The notes beneath the pieces were generated by a model. It saw only the letters and a list, made by a program, of their open reading frames with translations, had not been told where the DNA came from and did not search any database. A DNA stretch of 46,571 nucleotides from Lewinella cohaerens DSM 23179 (GTDB lineage Bacteria; Bacteroidota; Bacteroidia; Chitinophagales; Saprospiraceae): contig NZ_KB903532.1 in the NCBI RefSeq assembly GCF_000379805.1, positions 281,107 through 327,677 on the forward strand. Reading direction: 5' to 3'. The position numbers were made by a program, and so were the translations under genes. Below, one piece after another: positions 1 through 8,861 of the stretch. Within the stretch, counting starts at the first letter, position 1; every line of letters starts with the position of its first letter.

Positions 1-207
1 CAAGAAGAGCTCTTTATTGTTCAGGAATTAGCCTCTCCTACGCAGTTTCGCATTATAAATAGTGCGGGCCAACTGGTTTATCGTGGAAAGACCGCCCCTG
101 GTGGTACTTCTCCTATTGATATTCACCAGTTGCCTGCTGGTATTTATTATTTGCTACTTGGGTCAGAAAAACAAGCAACGCAAGTGGTAGCGTGGTATAA
201 AGGATAA
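1..207 (+). CDS. C-terminal fragment of a T9SS-secreted protein (5' truncated)
   Basis: The reading frame is open from the first base and ends at TAA 205-207, giving 68 residues. The fragment has the usual ending of a type IX secretion sorting domain: a strand around FRIINSAGQLVYRG, then INxLPAGIYYLLL-like spacing (IHQLPAGIYYLLLG), and a basic final stretch (VVAWYKG). This Por-type domain directs export across the outer membrane and is then cleaved. The catalytic or binding part lies outside the window, so the function of the whole protein cannot be stated. The REP repeats start six bases after the stop codon. Confidence 0.85.
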   Translation, partial: QEELFIVQELASPTQFRIINSAGQLVYRGKTAPGGTSPIDIHQLPAGIYYLLLGSEKQATQVVAWYKG

Positions 208-212
208 GCCGT

Positions 213-401
213 ACGAACGGGCTGAAGCCCGTTTTACAATGTAGCCTGGGATTTATCCCGGGTGTATATCCTACAACGCATGGCTACTTTACGAACGGGC
301 TAAAGCCCGTTTTACAATGTAGCCTGGGATTTATCCTGGGCGTATATCCTACAACACTTAGTTACTCTACAAACAAGCTAAAGCCCGTTTTACATGTAGC
401 C
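213..401. repeat. REP-type palindromic repeats, 78-bp tandem units
   Basis: Two full copies (213-290 and 291-368) and a partial third (369-401) follow one another at an exact 78-base period. Each holds a 7-bp palindrome, ACGGGCT-AA-AGCCCGT, then the constant TTTTACAATGTAGCC and a second imperfect palindrome, CCTGGGAT-TT-ATCCCGGG. The third copy has lost one A (TTTTACATGTAGCC) and runs into the 3' end of the transposase gene. More copies lie on the far side of that gene at 1052-1136. The arrangement is that of a REP/BIME cluster around its own RAYT. Confidence 0.85.
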
Positions 402-1034
402 TTTGGCATAAGAATAAGGCCAGTCTTGCCACCTCTTTACGAAATTTGCTTTGCAGGGATTTTCCATAATATAAGCTATAATACGAAAAAGGCTATCCTC
501 GTTTCTTACCCAATGATCATAACTTTCACTTTCCCAAAATGGCCCACTCCTATTCAATAAACGATTTGCTGCTATAGCTGTCCCACCCTTAATCAGTCGC
601 ATTATGTCTTGTAATTGGACATAATCTCCGGGGACACTACCATCATCAGCCAACTGTATTTGGGTATCAATCAAGAGATGAACATGATTAGGCATTATAC
701 AATAACTCAACAAATCGTATAGCTGTGTATCATATTCTTCGATCCTTTCTATTACCAATTGAGCAATAGCTTTTTCTTGCAAGAAAAAAGGTCCACTTTT
801 TATTTTATCAAGCAATTCATCATTAGCAAAAACATGCTGTAAATGATACTCATCCCTTTCCTCTTGAGAGAGGTCTCTCTTAGCAATGATTTCTTCTTCC
901 TGGCTGCGTTTCTGATTTCTCAACGTTACCATAGGCGCTGAATTTTTCAGTCTGAAAGTAACAAAGAACGTGCCGCCAGGTGGTTGGTAATGAGGTAGGT
1001 TTCTTTTGTAGTATATCTTTTTCGGAGAAGGCAT
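390..1034 (-). CDS. REP-associated tyrosine transposase (RAYT, Y1/HUH family)
   Basis: A 214-residue protein of the IS200-like Y1 transposase superfamily. RAYTs are single-strand DNA endonucleases thought to bind and mobilise REP hairpins. The HUH motif is visible as PNHVHLL (His117, His119), and the expected catalytic tyrosine is Tyr188 in IAYIMENP. GPFWESESYDHWVR is the conserved stretch before that helix. The N-terminal YYKRNLPHYQPPG and FFVTFRL are also typical. Length is normal for a RAYT and the frame is intact. It is flanked on both sides by the same palindromic repeats. Its last codons (GYM and stop) lie inside a REP copy that has a one-base deletion. Family knowledge supports the role; activity is inferred. 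Confidence 0.93.
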   Translation of the reverse strand: MPSPKKIYYKRNLPHYQPPGGTFFVTFRLKNSAPMVTLRNQKRSQEEEIIAKRDLSQEERDEYHLQHVFANDELLDKIKSGPFFLQEKAIAQLVIERIEEYDTQLYDLLSYCIMPNHVHLLIDTQIQLADDGSVPGDYVQLQDIMRLIKGGTAIAANRLLNRSGPFWESESYDHWVRNEDSLFRIIAYIMENPCKANFVKRWQDWPYSYAKGYM

Positions 1035-1051
1035 TTTTCTTGGTTTTTATT

Positions 1052-1136
1052 ACGGGCTAAAGCCCGTTTTACAATGTAGCCTGGGGTTTATCCTACACAC
1101 TTTGTTACTTTACGAACGGGCTAAAGCCCGTTTTAC
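1052..1136. repeat. REP-type repeats on the other flank of the RAYT gene
   Basis: One copy starts at 1052 (ACGGGCTAAAGCCCGT, then TTTTACAATGTAGCC, with a shortened second palindrome) and another partial copy covers 1112-1136. They match the copies at 213-401 in sequence and orientation. The last copy ends inside the stop codon of the next gene: the TTA at 1133-1135 is part of the repeat's TTTTAC. Confidence 0.85.
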
Positions 1137-2839
1137 TTTATAATTAATTTCTGTACTTCCTCTTTTCCCGAGACTTGTAATAAATACATACCCGCAGGGT
1201 AGCTATGCATGTCTAATACGACACGATTAGCTTGTAATGATTGCTCTAAAACTACAACACCTCGCATGTCCCTTACCGTCAGCGTTTCACCAATTGTTGC
1301 TGTATTTACGTTGACCGAAAATTGGCCTGTAGAAGGGTTTGGAAAAACCGTTAACGACGATTGCTCTTCGCTCAATTCATCAATAGCTACTACGCTACAA
1401 AAATCCTCATTTGGATCAAGTTCTAAATAGCCTTGCGGGCTTAAATCTTTGCCCACAAAGGCCGTATAATCGGCGGGGTATTTTTCTGCCTGGAATGTAA
1501 AATTATCCCCTATATTCAAATCTCCTCCTTGGGGGAAATTTTGCCCAAAACGCAGAGGAGTAAGGTACTCCCAAACAAGTTCCCCTTCTTCATCAAGCTC
1601 AAAAATACGCCCTTGACGAGCAACACAAATCACAACGTGCCCATCACCCAATATCTGGATGCTAGATGCATTGGTAGAAAAGGTTTTGGCAGTATCTGGA
1701 TGGACAAAAGCCGCACTGAACGCTTCAGGTAAAAAACTACCACTTCCCTGGGAATAAGACTGGGTGCTTTCTTCCCAAACGGGTGTAATAATCTGCCCTC
1801 TGGACAAACCCTCTTCCACAGAAAAATTGACAAAATTATTAAAGACGGCAATGGCACCATAATGCTCGTAATGCTCCGCTACAAAATCGTCAATCCACTG
1901 GGCATCATGCTGCGAAAATAATTTTTCATCTTCTAATGTTCCCTGCTGGTAAGCATGTGGCGAACCCCATCTCCACAACAAGTCGCCTCCACGATTACTG
2001 TTACCGCCACTGGTTGTTGCAGCTTCACTGGTGGTGGTGCTATGGTCAATGATCCATATTTCATTGAAATTCCGAGCACTAATCATGATTTGGTCCAGCT
2101 CCTCGTTGTAGTCAATCGCATTGGCATGGATCCAATCATCTCTACCTTCAGAAAATTCTTGATAATTAAGGTTAATACGTTCAGGGTGAGCACTAATCTC
2201 TCCGAAATTCTCAGCAGTATCATCAAAATCCTGAACCAAGTGATCCCAAGCTCTCCATTCCCAGTGAATGCTATCCGTCAACGGATCTACCTCTATAATT
2301 TTTTCCGACCAAATACTTTCCTGTGGATACGAAAGCGTATCAAAGCCATTGGCAATGATTTCCTCACGTTCAATAAAGTCATAGGCCAGTATCAATATGT
2401 GCCCATTGGGCAGGTAATGCACATCGTGGTGTTGCCGTTCTTGACTATCCGCAACGACATAAGTCCACAATACTTCATTGTCCCAGCTTACTAATTCAAC
2501 GACACCGCCCGCGCCACCTGAGCCAAAGGTAGGCCCCTCAAAAAGTGGTGCAAAACGTTTGGCCCGCAGCAAGCGTCCATCAGGTAAAAGGTAAGCTACA
2601 GCACCAGGTCGTGCCCCAAAATCACCGTCCTCCCAACGATGCACAATTTGCCCGCAAGCATCCAACAGGAATGTAGTAGACTGCTGTTCAGGGTAGATAA
2701 GCAGGTAATCTTCAATGGGTGATTCCGAATTATAGGTTAATAACCCAACTGTGTTTTGTGCAAAACTGACAGAAGGCGTCACGATTATTAGAACTGCAAA
2801 TATTTTCCACAAAGCGTTTTTAGAAAAGCATTTTCGCAT
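1133..2839 (-). CDS. Arylsulfotransferase (ASST)-like secreted protein with T9SS sorting domain
   Basis: 568 residues with an N-terminal signal peptide (hydrophobic to about SVSFAQ, residue 28). The body resembles the ASST family beta-propeller: DYLLIYPEQQSTTFLLDACGQIVHRW, LLPDGRLLRAKR, HHDVHYLPNGHILILAYD, IHANAIDYNEELDQIMISARNFNEIWIID and LLWRWG repeat the expected pattern of Trp- and Asp-rich blades, with conserved histidines in HHDVHYLPNG and IHANA. ASSTs transfer sulfate between phenolic compounds, but many Bacteroidota members have no known substrate. The C-terminus (FPNPSTGQF to KLIIK) is a type A T9SS sorting domain. The stop codon lies within a REP repeat. Enzyme activity is inferred from family resemblance only. 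Confidence 0.8.
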   Translation of the reverse strand: MRKCFSKNALWKIFAVLIIVTPSVSFAQNTVGLLTYNSESPIEDYLLIYPEQQSTTFLLDACGQIVHRWEDGDFGARPGAVAYLLPDGRLLRAKRFAPLFEGPTFGSGGAGGVVELVSWDNEVLWTYVVADSQERQHHDVHYLPNGHILILAYDFIEREEIIANGFDTLSYPQESIWSEKIIEVDPLTDSIHWEWRAWDHLVQDFDDTAENFGEISAHPERINLNYQEFSEGRDDWIHANAIDYNEELDQIMISARNFNEIWIIDHSTTTSEAATTSGGNSNRGGDLLWRWGSPHAYQQGTLEDEKLFSQHDAQWIDDFVAEHYEHYGAIAVFNNFVNFSVEEGLSRGQIITPVWEESTQSYSQGSGSFLPEAFSAAFVHPDTAKTFSTNASSIQILGDGHVVICVARQGRIFELDEEGELVWEYLTPLRFGQNFPQGGDLNIGDNFTFQAEKYPADYTAFVGKDLSPQGYLELDPNEDFCSVVAIDELSEEQSSLTVFPNPSTGQFSVNVNTATIGETLTVRDMRGVVVLEQSLQANRVVLDMHSYPAGMYLLQVSGKEEVQKLIIK

Positions 2840-2861
2840 ACCTGATTTTTTAAGTGCAGCT

Positions 2862-2906
2862 AAAATACAAAAGCCACCTGGATAACTTTCGTTGTCCAGG
2901 TGGCTT
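2862..2906 (-). terminator. Rho-independent terminator of the SusCD operon
   Basis: A perfect 12-bp stem (AAGCCACCTGGA at 2871-2882, TCCAGGTGGCTT at 2895-2906) with a 12-base loop. On the minus strand it is followed by TTGTATTTT. It lies 51 bases past the stop of the last operon gene and before the ASST-like gene, so it should separate the two units. Confidence 0.85.
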
Positions 2907-2957
2907 AATAATATAAAGCGATTAATAAATTTACGCGAGGTAAATTATTTAATCATC

Positions 2958-3911
2958 TTAGTTAGTCAATGGAGGCCAGTCAGTACCATCCGTACGAACG
3001 AGTGTAGTCGTACCACCTTCGGCATAATCATTGGTCCAAACGATTGTCAAAGTAGAACCGCTAGTAGTTACACTTTCGAACGTGTAAACCTCACCCCAAC
3101 GGCTAACGCCAGTAGGAGCTATGATATTACAAGCATCCTTGATACGTAGGTCACCTCCAGGGAGGGTAGAACCTGGCCCGTAACAAGCATCGTAAGCACC
3201 AAAAGAGAAGTCTTCAGCATCGACGTTGGTAGGATCAGCAGGGTCTACAATCTGGTAAACACCAGGGCCTACAGAAATCCACTGAGACATAATCGTTGGT
3301 CCCGTATCTCCACACCAGCCAACAGTCGTCGCTTCGTAAATGCCTTCTAGATCAGAAGTACAAAGCAAGTCAGCATCAAAGCTGAACAAACCTCTAAATG
3401 GTGCAGAAGAAATAACGTTAGACCCTGTGTTGGCAGCCGTAAAAGTACGTCCGTCATTCAGGGTTAGCGTTGCATTGAAGCGGAAAGTGCTACCACCATC
3501 TACATCAGCAGCCGTAAGCCCCAAGGTAGAAAGTACGTCTGGCAAAGTAAAGCCGAAGCTGGTGAAAGGAAGCCCTGTATCAGGATTGGTGCTGAAAGCT
3601 CCAGCATCAATCGTCAAGATATTAACAGGAGCAACGCTAGTAGCACCGCCATTAGCTTTGTCGATGTACTCTACCACCCAAGAGTAAGAAGCTACGTCCT
3701 TACCGTCGTTCTCATCGTAGAATTCTACTGAGATATCAATGGCTGAGTTATCAACATCAGTTAAAAAGAAATTCCCGTCCTTAGTCAACTGGCGAGCATA
3801 AGCTCCGTGCTCTAAGTCATTATATTCGGGAAAGGCACGCTCCTTTTCTTCACAGGCAGTAAATGCCAGCAAGATGGAAAGGGTGAAAAGCGAATAAAAA
3901 AGTTTTTTCAT
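2958..3911 (-). CDS. Surface lipoprotein, third gene of the SusC/SusD operon
   Basis: 317 residues from the Met at 3911, chosen over an upstream in-frame Met because it begins a clear lipoprotein signal: MKKLFYSLFTLSILLAFTAC, with Cys20 as the lipidation site. The mature part is acidic at its start (CEEKERAFPEYND) and otherwise beta-rich, with two Cys pairs in the second half (LLCTSDLEG, WCGDTG, DACYGPG, DACNII). It starts 68 bases after the susD-like stop on the same strand and is followed by the operon terminator. Its position suggests a SusE-like accessory ligand-binding lipoprotein, but I recognise no defined family, so the role is inferred from context. Confidence 0.8.
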   Translation of the reverse strand: MKKLFYSLFTLSILLAFTACEEKERAFPEYNDLEHGAYARQLTKDGNFFLTDVDNSAIDISVEFYDENDGKDVASYSWVVEYIDKANGGATSVAPVNILTIDAGAFSTNPDTGLPFTSFGFTLPDVLSTLGLTAADVDGGSTFRFNATLTLNDGRTFTAANTGSNVISSAPFRGLFSFDADLLCTSDLEGIYEATTVGWCGDTGPTIMSQWISVGPGVYQIVDPADPTNVDAEDFSFGAYDACYGPGSTLPGGDLRIKDACNIIAPTGVSRWGEVYTFESVTTSGSTLTIVWTNDYAEGGTTTLVRTDGTDWPPLTN

Positions 3912-3979
3912 CGCAAAATTATTTTCAAATCCGGTGATTCTCTGTTGTACAGAAAACCACCGGAATCGGTTAGACAAAA

Positions 3980-5677
3980 TTAACGTAAATCACCAGGCTT
4001 CGTATCCCAGAATACACGGCCACTCAAATCCTGACGCTGAGAAGCGGTAGCATTGAAGTTAACGTATACTGCAGGGTACCAGAAGGTACGTGGGAAGAAA
4101 CTAGTAGAAGTAGACTCCCGAGTAGGCTCCATCAAAGAAGGATATCCTGTACGACGGTAGCTATTAAATGGCTCCAAGCCCATACCGTGACAAGCCAAGC
4201 GGTACTCATTCATAATGAGATCCAAGCGCTCTTCGTCATCAGCAGCAGCATCATACAAGTCAAGTACTTCAGCTACGTAAGCATCAACTGCCTCGTCAGT
4301 AGGTACAAGCGTTGCATCTACTACAGTAGTATTGAAGTTCATTACTTTACTAATAGACTGACGTAGCCCTGTCTCCAACAATGCGCGAGCATCGGCATTA
4401 ACCCCCATGGTTAAAGCTGCTTCTGCTAAAAGGAAGTGCGTCCAGCTAGATAAGAAGATAGGCTGAATACCAGCACCACGTGCACCATCGGTGCCACCGT
4501 TAGATACTTGCCAAGTGTCATCACCGGTATCTTCGTCTACAATGATCATTGGCAGATCATCAAATGCACCACCAGCAGGGTATAAGCCCCAAGCGGTACG
4601 CTTCAAATCATCAGGCGGAATACCGTCTGCATTACCGTGGCTACGGCCCCAGTATCCTCCGCGAATACCATCAGGGTCACCAAAGTCACCTGATGCAGTA
4701 CACCAAGGATAACCGTCTTCCCAGTGCGTAGGGTAAGGAGCTGTAGTACAATCCAGGGTAAACTGGTTTTCATTGTCCTCAAATCCATCCTGGCGGCGGA
4801 AGTAGTAACGTAGACGTGGGTCCTCGTTGTCCTTTACACCAAACATTTGCCACATCATGTAGTTACTCATGTACCAGCTTGGGCCACCATTTTCGTAACC
4901 ATCAGTATAATAAGGGTGACGAGAATCTGGAGCAGCACGATTGGTGCCATATTGGAACTGGAAATCTTCACCGACCTCATCGATAATATCGCCACCTCCA
5001 AGGATAGCATCAATAGCAGCACCACTTCCTCCCGCTTGGCGAGTCATTACGTGGTAACGAATAAGAAGTGTGTTGGCTAAAGTTGCCCAAGATGCTCCTT
5101 CACCATCATAGTAAAGATCACCACCAAGTGAACCCTTAGGATTAGAAAAATCTGCAAGTGCAGAAGTCAACAAATCCGCCGCATCACCGTAAACCGCCGC
5201 ATCGGTATCCGCCTTCGGGCTAGGTACTACTACCCCCTGAAAAGCTTCGCTGTAAGGAATATCTCCGTACAAATCTACCAATGTGAAGAGAATATAAGCC
5301 TTCATCGTCTTTGCAATACCAGCGTAGGTCGTAAGATCACGCTCGGTAGCATTGTCAATGATTAGGTTAAGATCCGGTAGCAAATCGAAATAAGCAGTTT
5401 CCCACATAAAATCGAAGCTGGTAGGACCATCCTGGTTATTATAAAAATAACCATCGGCCATCGCTGCCATCCGTACATAAGGCATGGTTTCATCACTTAC
5501 TTCGTCAACGAAGTCTTTGAAGTCCAGCATTACGGCATTGAACACCAGATCCAATTCCGCCTTTTCTGGCGAAACAGAGTTGGGGTTATCCAACAACTCA
5601 TCAAGCTCCAAGCTTTGACATCCCACGATTGCGAGGGCTACCAATGCAAGAAAACTATATTTTAAAATATTTTTCAT
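3980..5677 (-). CDS. SusD/RagB family nutrient-binding outer-membrane lipoprotein
   Basis: 565 residues from the Met at 5677, which starts a lipoprotein signal (MKNILKYSFLALVALAIVGC, Cys20). A longer frame exists upstream but would bury that signal and overlap the end of SusC. Family marks: LDELLDNPNSVSP after the Cys, helical TPR-like segments, KAYILFTLVDLYGDIPYSEAFQG, and EYRLACHGMGLEPFNSYRRTGYP near the C-terminus. The set looks closer to the SusD-like_2 branch than to starch SusD. It caps the SusC barrel and binds the ligand at the cell surface. It starts 22 bases after SusC, so the two are co-transcribed. The substrate cannot be told from the sequence, as no degradative enzyme sits in the operon. 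Confidence 0.92.
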   Translation of the reverse strand: MKNILKYSFLALVALAIVGCQSLELDELLDNPNSVSPEKAELDLVFNAVMLDFKDFVDEVSDETMPYVRMAAMADGYFYNNQDGPTSFDFMWETAYFDLLPDLNLIIDNATERDLTTYAGIAKTMKAYILFTLVDLYGDIPYSEAFQGVVVPSPKADTDAAVYGDAADLLTSALADFSNPKGSLGGDLYYDGEGASWATLANTLLIRYHVMTRQAGGSGAAIDAILGGGDIIDEVGEDFQFQYGTNRAAPDSRHPYYTDGYENGGPSWYMSNYMMWQMFGVKDNEDPRLRYYFRRQDGFEDNENQFTLDCTTAPYPTHWEDGYPWCTASGDFGDPDGIRGGYWGRSHGNADGIPPDDLKRTAWGLYPAGGAFDDLPMIIVDEDTGDDTWQVSNGGTDGARGAGIQPIFLSSWTHFLLAEAALTMGVNADARALLETGLRQSISKVMNFNTTVVDATLVPTDEAVDAYVAEVLDLYDAAADDEERLDLIMNEYRLACHGMGLEPFNSYRRTGYPSLMEPTRESTSTSFFPRTFWYPAVYVNFNATASQRQDLSGRVFWDTKPGDLR

Positions 5678-5699
5678 ATTGTTATTCACTTTTGGTTGT

Positions 5700-8600
5700 T
5701 TAGAAGGTGACGCGTACGCTACCACCAATTTGACGAGAAGTAGGAACGTTCATAAGCTCAAAGCCACGGCCGTTACCTACACCCAATGAAAGTACTTCAG
5801 GGTCAAAGTTTGCTCCCGCAGGGAAACCAAGTGCTTTGAACCACAGGTTCTGACCAGACAGCGTCATGGTCACCGTACCAAATGGTGAATTATCAATCAA
5901 GTTACCAGGTAGGCTGTAAGAGATAGAAACTTCACGTAATTTCAGGTAAGAAGCATCGTAAACGCGCATCTCATCCTGGAATACACCACCGTTCTGCCAG
6001 TAGTGCTGGGTAGAAGTAATCTGAATATCATTAGGCGTACCATCTTCTTTAACACCAGGGGCAACTACAGGCACGTACCGATCAAAGTCCGTTTCTGCAA
6101 GAATACCACGAGCCATCAGGGTAGAAGGCAGGGTAGAGTAAATAATACCACCATCAGAATAGGTCATCAATGCATTCAAAGCAATTCCCTTGAAGTTAAC
6201 ATTAAGGCCATAGTTCAAAACGTAAGCAGGGTTAGGATCACCGAGGATACCCAAATCTGGCGCAGTAAGGTAAGTACCATTGCTCTGAACAATACGATTT
6301 CCGTTTTCATCACGAGCAATAACCTCTCCCTGGATCACACCGTAAGGCTGATCAACGATAGCGAAGTTACCTAAGTTAGAGTAGCCGGCGAAAACCAACT
6401 GATCGATACCTTCAGCAAGCTCATCTACATTAGAAACGTTTCTAGTGTAATTCGCATTCAAAGCAACACGAAGGTTACTCGTCTGAACAACCGCTAGGTC
6501 AAGGCCTAACTCAATACCTTTATTGGTAATTGCAGCCGCATTGATAGTCGTATTTTCGTAACCAGTAGATGGATCAAGATCCAAATCGATGATCAAGTCC
6601 GTAGACTCCTTGTTATACAACGATAAATCAATACCGAAACGGTTATTAAACAAGCGTGCCTCCACACCAAACTCTAATTCTGAGTGTAATTCTGGCTTAA
6701 GATCAGGGTTACCAAAACGGTTGTCTACTGTATTGGTGTTTACAACTGTACCACCATTGGTGACAAAGTCACGTGTAGAAACACCCAGGATGTTACGCGT
6801 CTGGTAAGGGTTAGGATAACCGGCAGAAGTACCGTAACCTAAACGAAGCTTCAAGTAATTCAAAGTAGTGTTGTTCTGCAAACCAGCAAATGCTTCTGTA
6901 GCAATGAAAGATGCAGAAACAGATGGATACAGAATAGAACGGTTCTCCTTCTCAAGCGTAGACGTATAGTCATTACGCGCCTGTACATTCAAGTACAAGA
7001 AGTTCTTGAAACCTAAAGAAGCAGTAGCATAAGCACCGATCAAGTTCTCAGCACGAGAGTCTGACTCGTTGAGGTGGTTGATGAAGTTATCGTGGGTCAA
7101 CAGATTATAAACAAACTGTTGAGAACTGTTTGCAAAGGTTTGCAAACGCGTATCACGACGAACATTCACCCCTACAACACCATCCAGCGTCAAGTCATCG
7201 CTAATGCGAGCATTGTACTGAAGGTTCAAGTTGTGGTCAATAATCGTATTGTTACGCTCTGAAGTCTCCAAAAGACCTAAAGCCTCCTGAGTACCCCCCT
7301 TGTTGATCGAGTAACGCTGTGTTTGCGTAAAGCCATCATAACCAACGCGGTACATAGCAGACAACCAATCTGTTAACTTGTACTTCAGTGCAATCGTACC
7401 GAAGAAGCGATTAACGCGCTCGTTGTCAGAAGAGTTATTCAATGTCCAATAAGGGTTCTGAATATCGTTACCACCACGGTAGCCAATGCTCGAGAAATCC
7501 TGAGGGTTTTCGTACTCCAAGCCTGTTAAGTCAACAGAACGAGGTGTGTAGAAAATGTTGGAGAACAAAGAAGCACCAGTAGGGTTCGAAGAAAAACTTA
7601 CCCCCGTAGGAGGTGCCTGGCGCTCAGAAGTAACGTAGTTAAACGTACTTACCAATTCTAAACCATTTGCTAGTTTAGTATTGATACCCAAGCCAAGGTT
7701 ATGCTTGTCAAATGTACTCAGCGGAATGAAACCTTCCTCAGAACGGTAACCGTAGCTGAAGTTTAAAGAAGTTCCTTCTGACAAACGATTAGCGATGTTC
7801 ACCGAAGTGCTCGCAATCAATCCTGTCTGGAAGAAGTTCTGTAGGTTGTCATATGCCTGGTAGTTGTACCGTGCACCTGCGTACTGAGGTAAAACACCGT
7901 TCAAAGCGGCACGGTCATAAGGGTGTGCTATCGTTCCGTCAGCAGCAACACCGTCATTAGCGGTACGCTCATTGAAATTTGCACCCCAGTTAGAGAAGGC
8001 AGCAGAAGCAAAGTTGTGGAAACCATTACCCCAGCTGTCCTGATCATCAGGCAAAGAGGCAATGTCATTCGCAAAGAACGACTGGTCAACCGTTACTTCA
8101 AACTTCTTGTTCAAGTCTCCGATATTACCATTCTTAGTGGTAACCAGGATAACCCCGTTACGGCCCGCTTCACCGTATAGTACGGTAGCAGAAAGACCTT
8201 TCAGTACAGAAACTTCTGCAATGTTGTTGGGGTCAATGTCCAAGAAACGGCTGGAAGCCGAAGAACCACCTTCGTCAAAACCACGGTCATTGTTCGTATC
8301 AGAGTTAAAAGGAACTCCGTCAACAACGAACAATGGCTGATTTGAACCAGTGATAGAGGAATAACCACGGATAATTACGTTAGTACCAGAACCGGCAAGA
8401 CCGGAAGTTTGAGAGATATCTACACCTGGTACCTTACCGCGTAATACACGCGCAACATCCGCCTCTGGTCGAAGCTCGAGTTGATCATTACCAAGTGTGG
8501 TTACCGCATATCCGAGGGCTTTCTTGTCCCGTCGAATACCCAAACCAGTTACTACCACTTCGTCAAGGGCTACCCCTTCACTCATGGTAATATCCAGCAA

Positions 8601-8861
8601 ATTGCTGGCACCTACTGCTACTTCACGGGTCTCAAATCCCGTGTAACTAACTACCAATGTGGTAGATCCGTCAGGAACTTCTAAGGAATAAGAACCGTCG
8701 ATATCGGTTACTGTACCGGAAGAAGTGCCTTTTACGAGGATACTCGCACCAATTAACGGCTCGCCGCCGTCATCGGTAATGGTACCCGATACTGTCCGCT
8801 GAGCTATTGCAAAGCTCACGGCAAACAGCACTAGCGATAATACTAGTGAGAGTTTTTTCAT
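5700..8861 (-). CDS. SusC/RagA family TonB-linked outer-membrane transporter
   Basis: 1053 residues. Signal peptide to about FAIAQ (residue 21), then a carboxypeptidase-regulatory-like domain (RTVSGTITDDGGEPLIGASI, residues about 22-105), then a plug domain with the SusC signature LDEVVVTGLGIRRDKKALGYA and NVIIRGYSSITGSNQPLFVVDGVP, and a long TonB-dependent beta-barrel ending in aromatic VRVTF. It imports ligand captured by the SusD partner with energy from TonB. It is first in a three-gene operon. The 306 bases upstream are non-coding and hold an inverted repeat (8983-9011). Confidence 0.95.
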   Translation of the reverse strand: MKKLSLVLSLVLFAVSFAIAQRTVSGTITDDGGEPLIGASILVKGTSSGTVTDIDGSYSLEVPDGSTTLVVSYTGFETREVAVGASNLLDITMSEGVALDEVVVTGLGIRRDKKALGYAVTTLGNDQLELRPEADVARVLRGKVPGVDISQTSGLAGSGTNVIIRGYSSITGSNQPLFVVDGVPFNSDTNNDRGFDEGGSSASSRFLDIDPNNIAEVSVLKGLSATVLYGEAGRNGVILVTTKNGNIGDLNKKFEVTVDQSFFANDIASLPDDQDSWGNGFHNFASAAFSNWGANFNERTANDGVAADGTIAHPYDRAALNGVLPQYAGARYNYQAYDNLQNFFQTGLIASTSVNIANRLSEGTSLNFSYGYRSEEGFIPLSTFDKHNLGLGINTKLANGLELVSTFNYVTSERQAPPTGVSFSSNPTGASLFSNIFYTPRSVDLTGLEYENPQDFSSIGYRGGNDIQNPYWTLNNSSDNERVNRFFGTIALKYKLTDWLSAMYRVGYDGFTQTQRYSINKGGTQEALGLLETSERNNTIIDHNLNLQYNARISDDLTLDGVVGVNVRRDTRLQTFANSSQQFVYNLLTHDNFINHLNESDSRAENLIGAYATASLGFKNFLYLNVQARNDYTSTLEKENRSILYPSVSASFIATEAFAGLQNNTTLNYLKLRLGYGTSAGYPNPYQTRNILGVSTRDFVTNGGTVVNTNTVDNRFGNPDLKPELHSELEFGVEARLFNNRFGIDLSLYNKESTDLIIDLDLDPSTGYENTTINAAAITNKGIELGLDLAVVQTSNLRVALNANYTRNVSNVDELAEGIDQLVFAGYSNLGNFAIVDQPYGVIQGEVIARDENGNRIVQSNGTYLTAPDLGILGDPNPAYVLNYGLNVNFKGIALNALMTYSDGGIIYSTLPSTLMARGILAETDFDRYVPVVAPGVKEDGTPNDIQITSTQHYWQNGGVFQDEMRVYDASYLKLREVSISYSLPGNLIDNSPFGTVTMTLSGQNLWFKALGFPAGANFDPEVLSLGVGNGRGFELMNVPTSRQIGGSVRVTF

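Noticed and set aside
213-401. Tandem repeats that could suggest a CRISPR array
   Set aside because: The whole 78-base unit is repeated, including what would be spacers, and a RAYT rather than cas genes is adjacent.
1955-2494. 179-codon plus-strand frame opposite the ASST-like gene
   Set aside because: It is antisense to a well-supported gene with family motifs and has no domain of its own.
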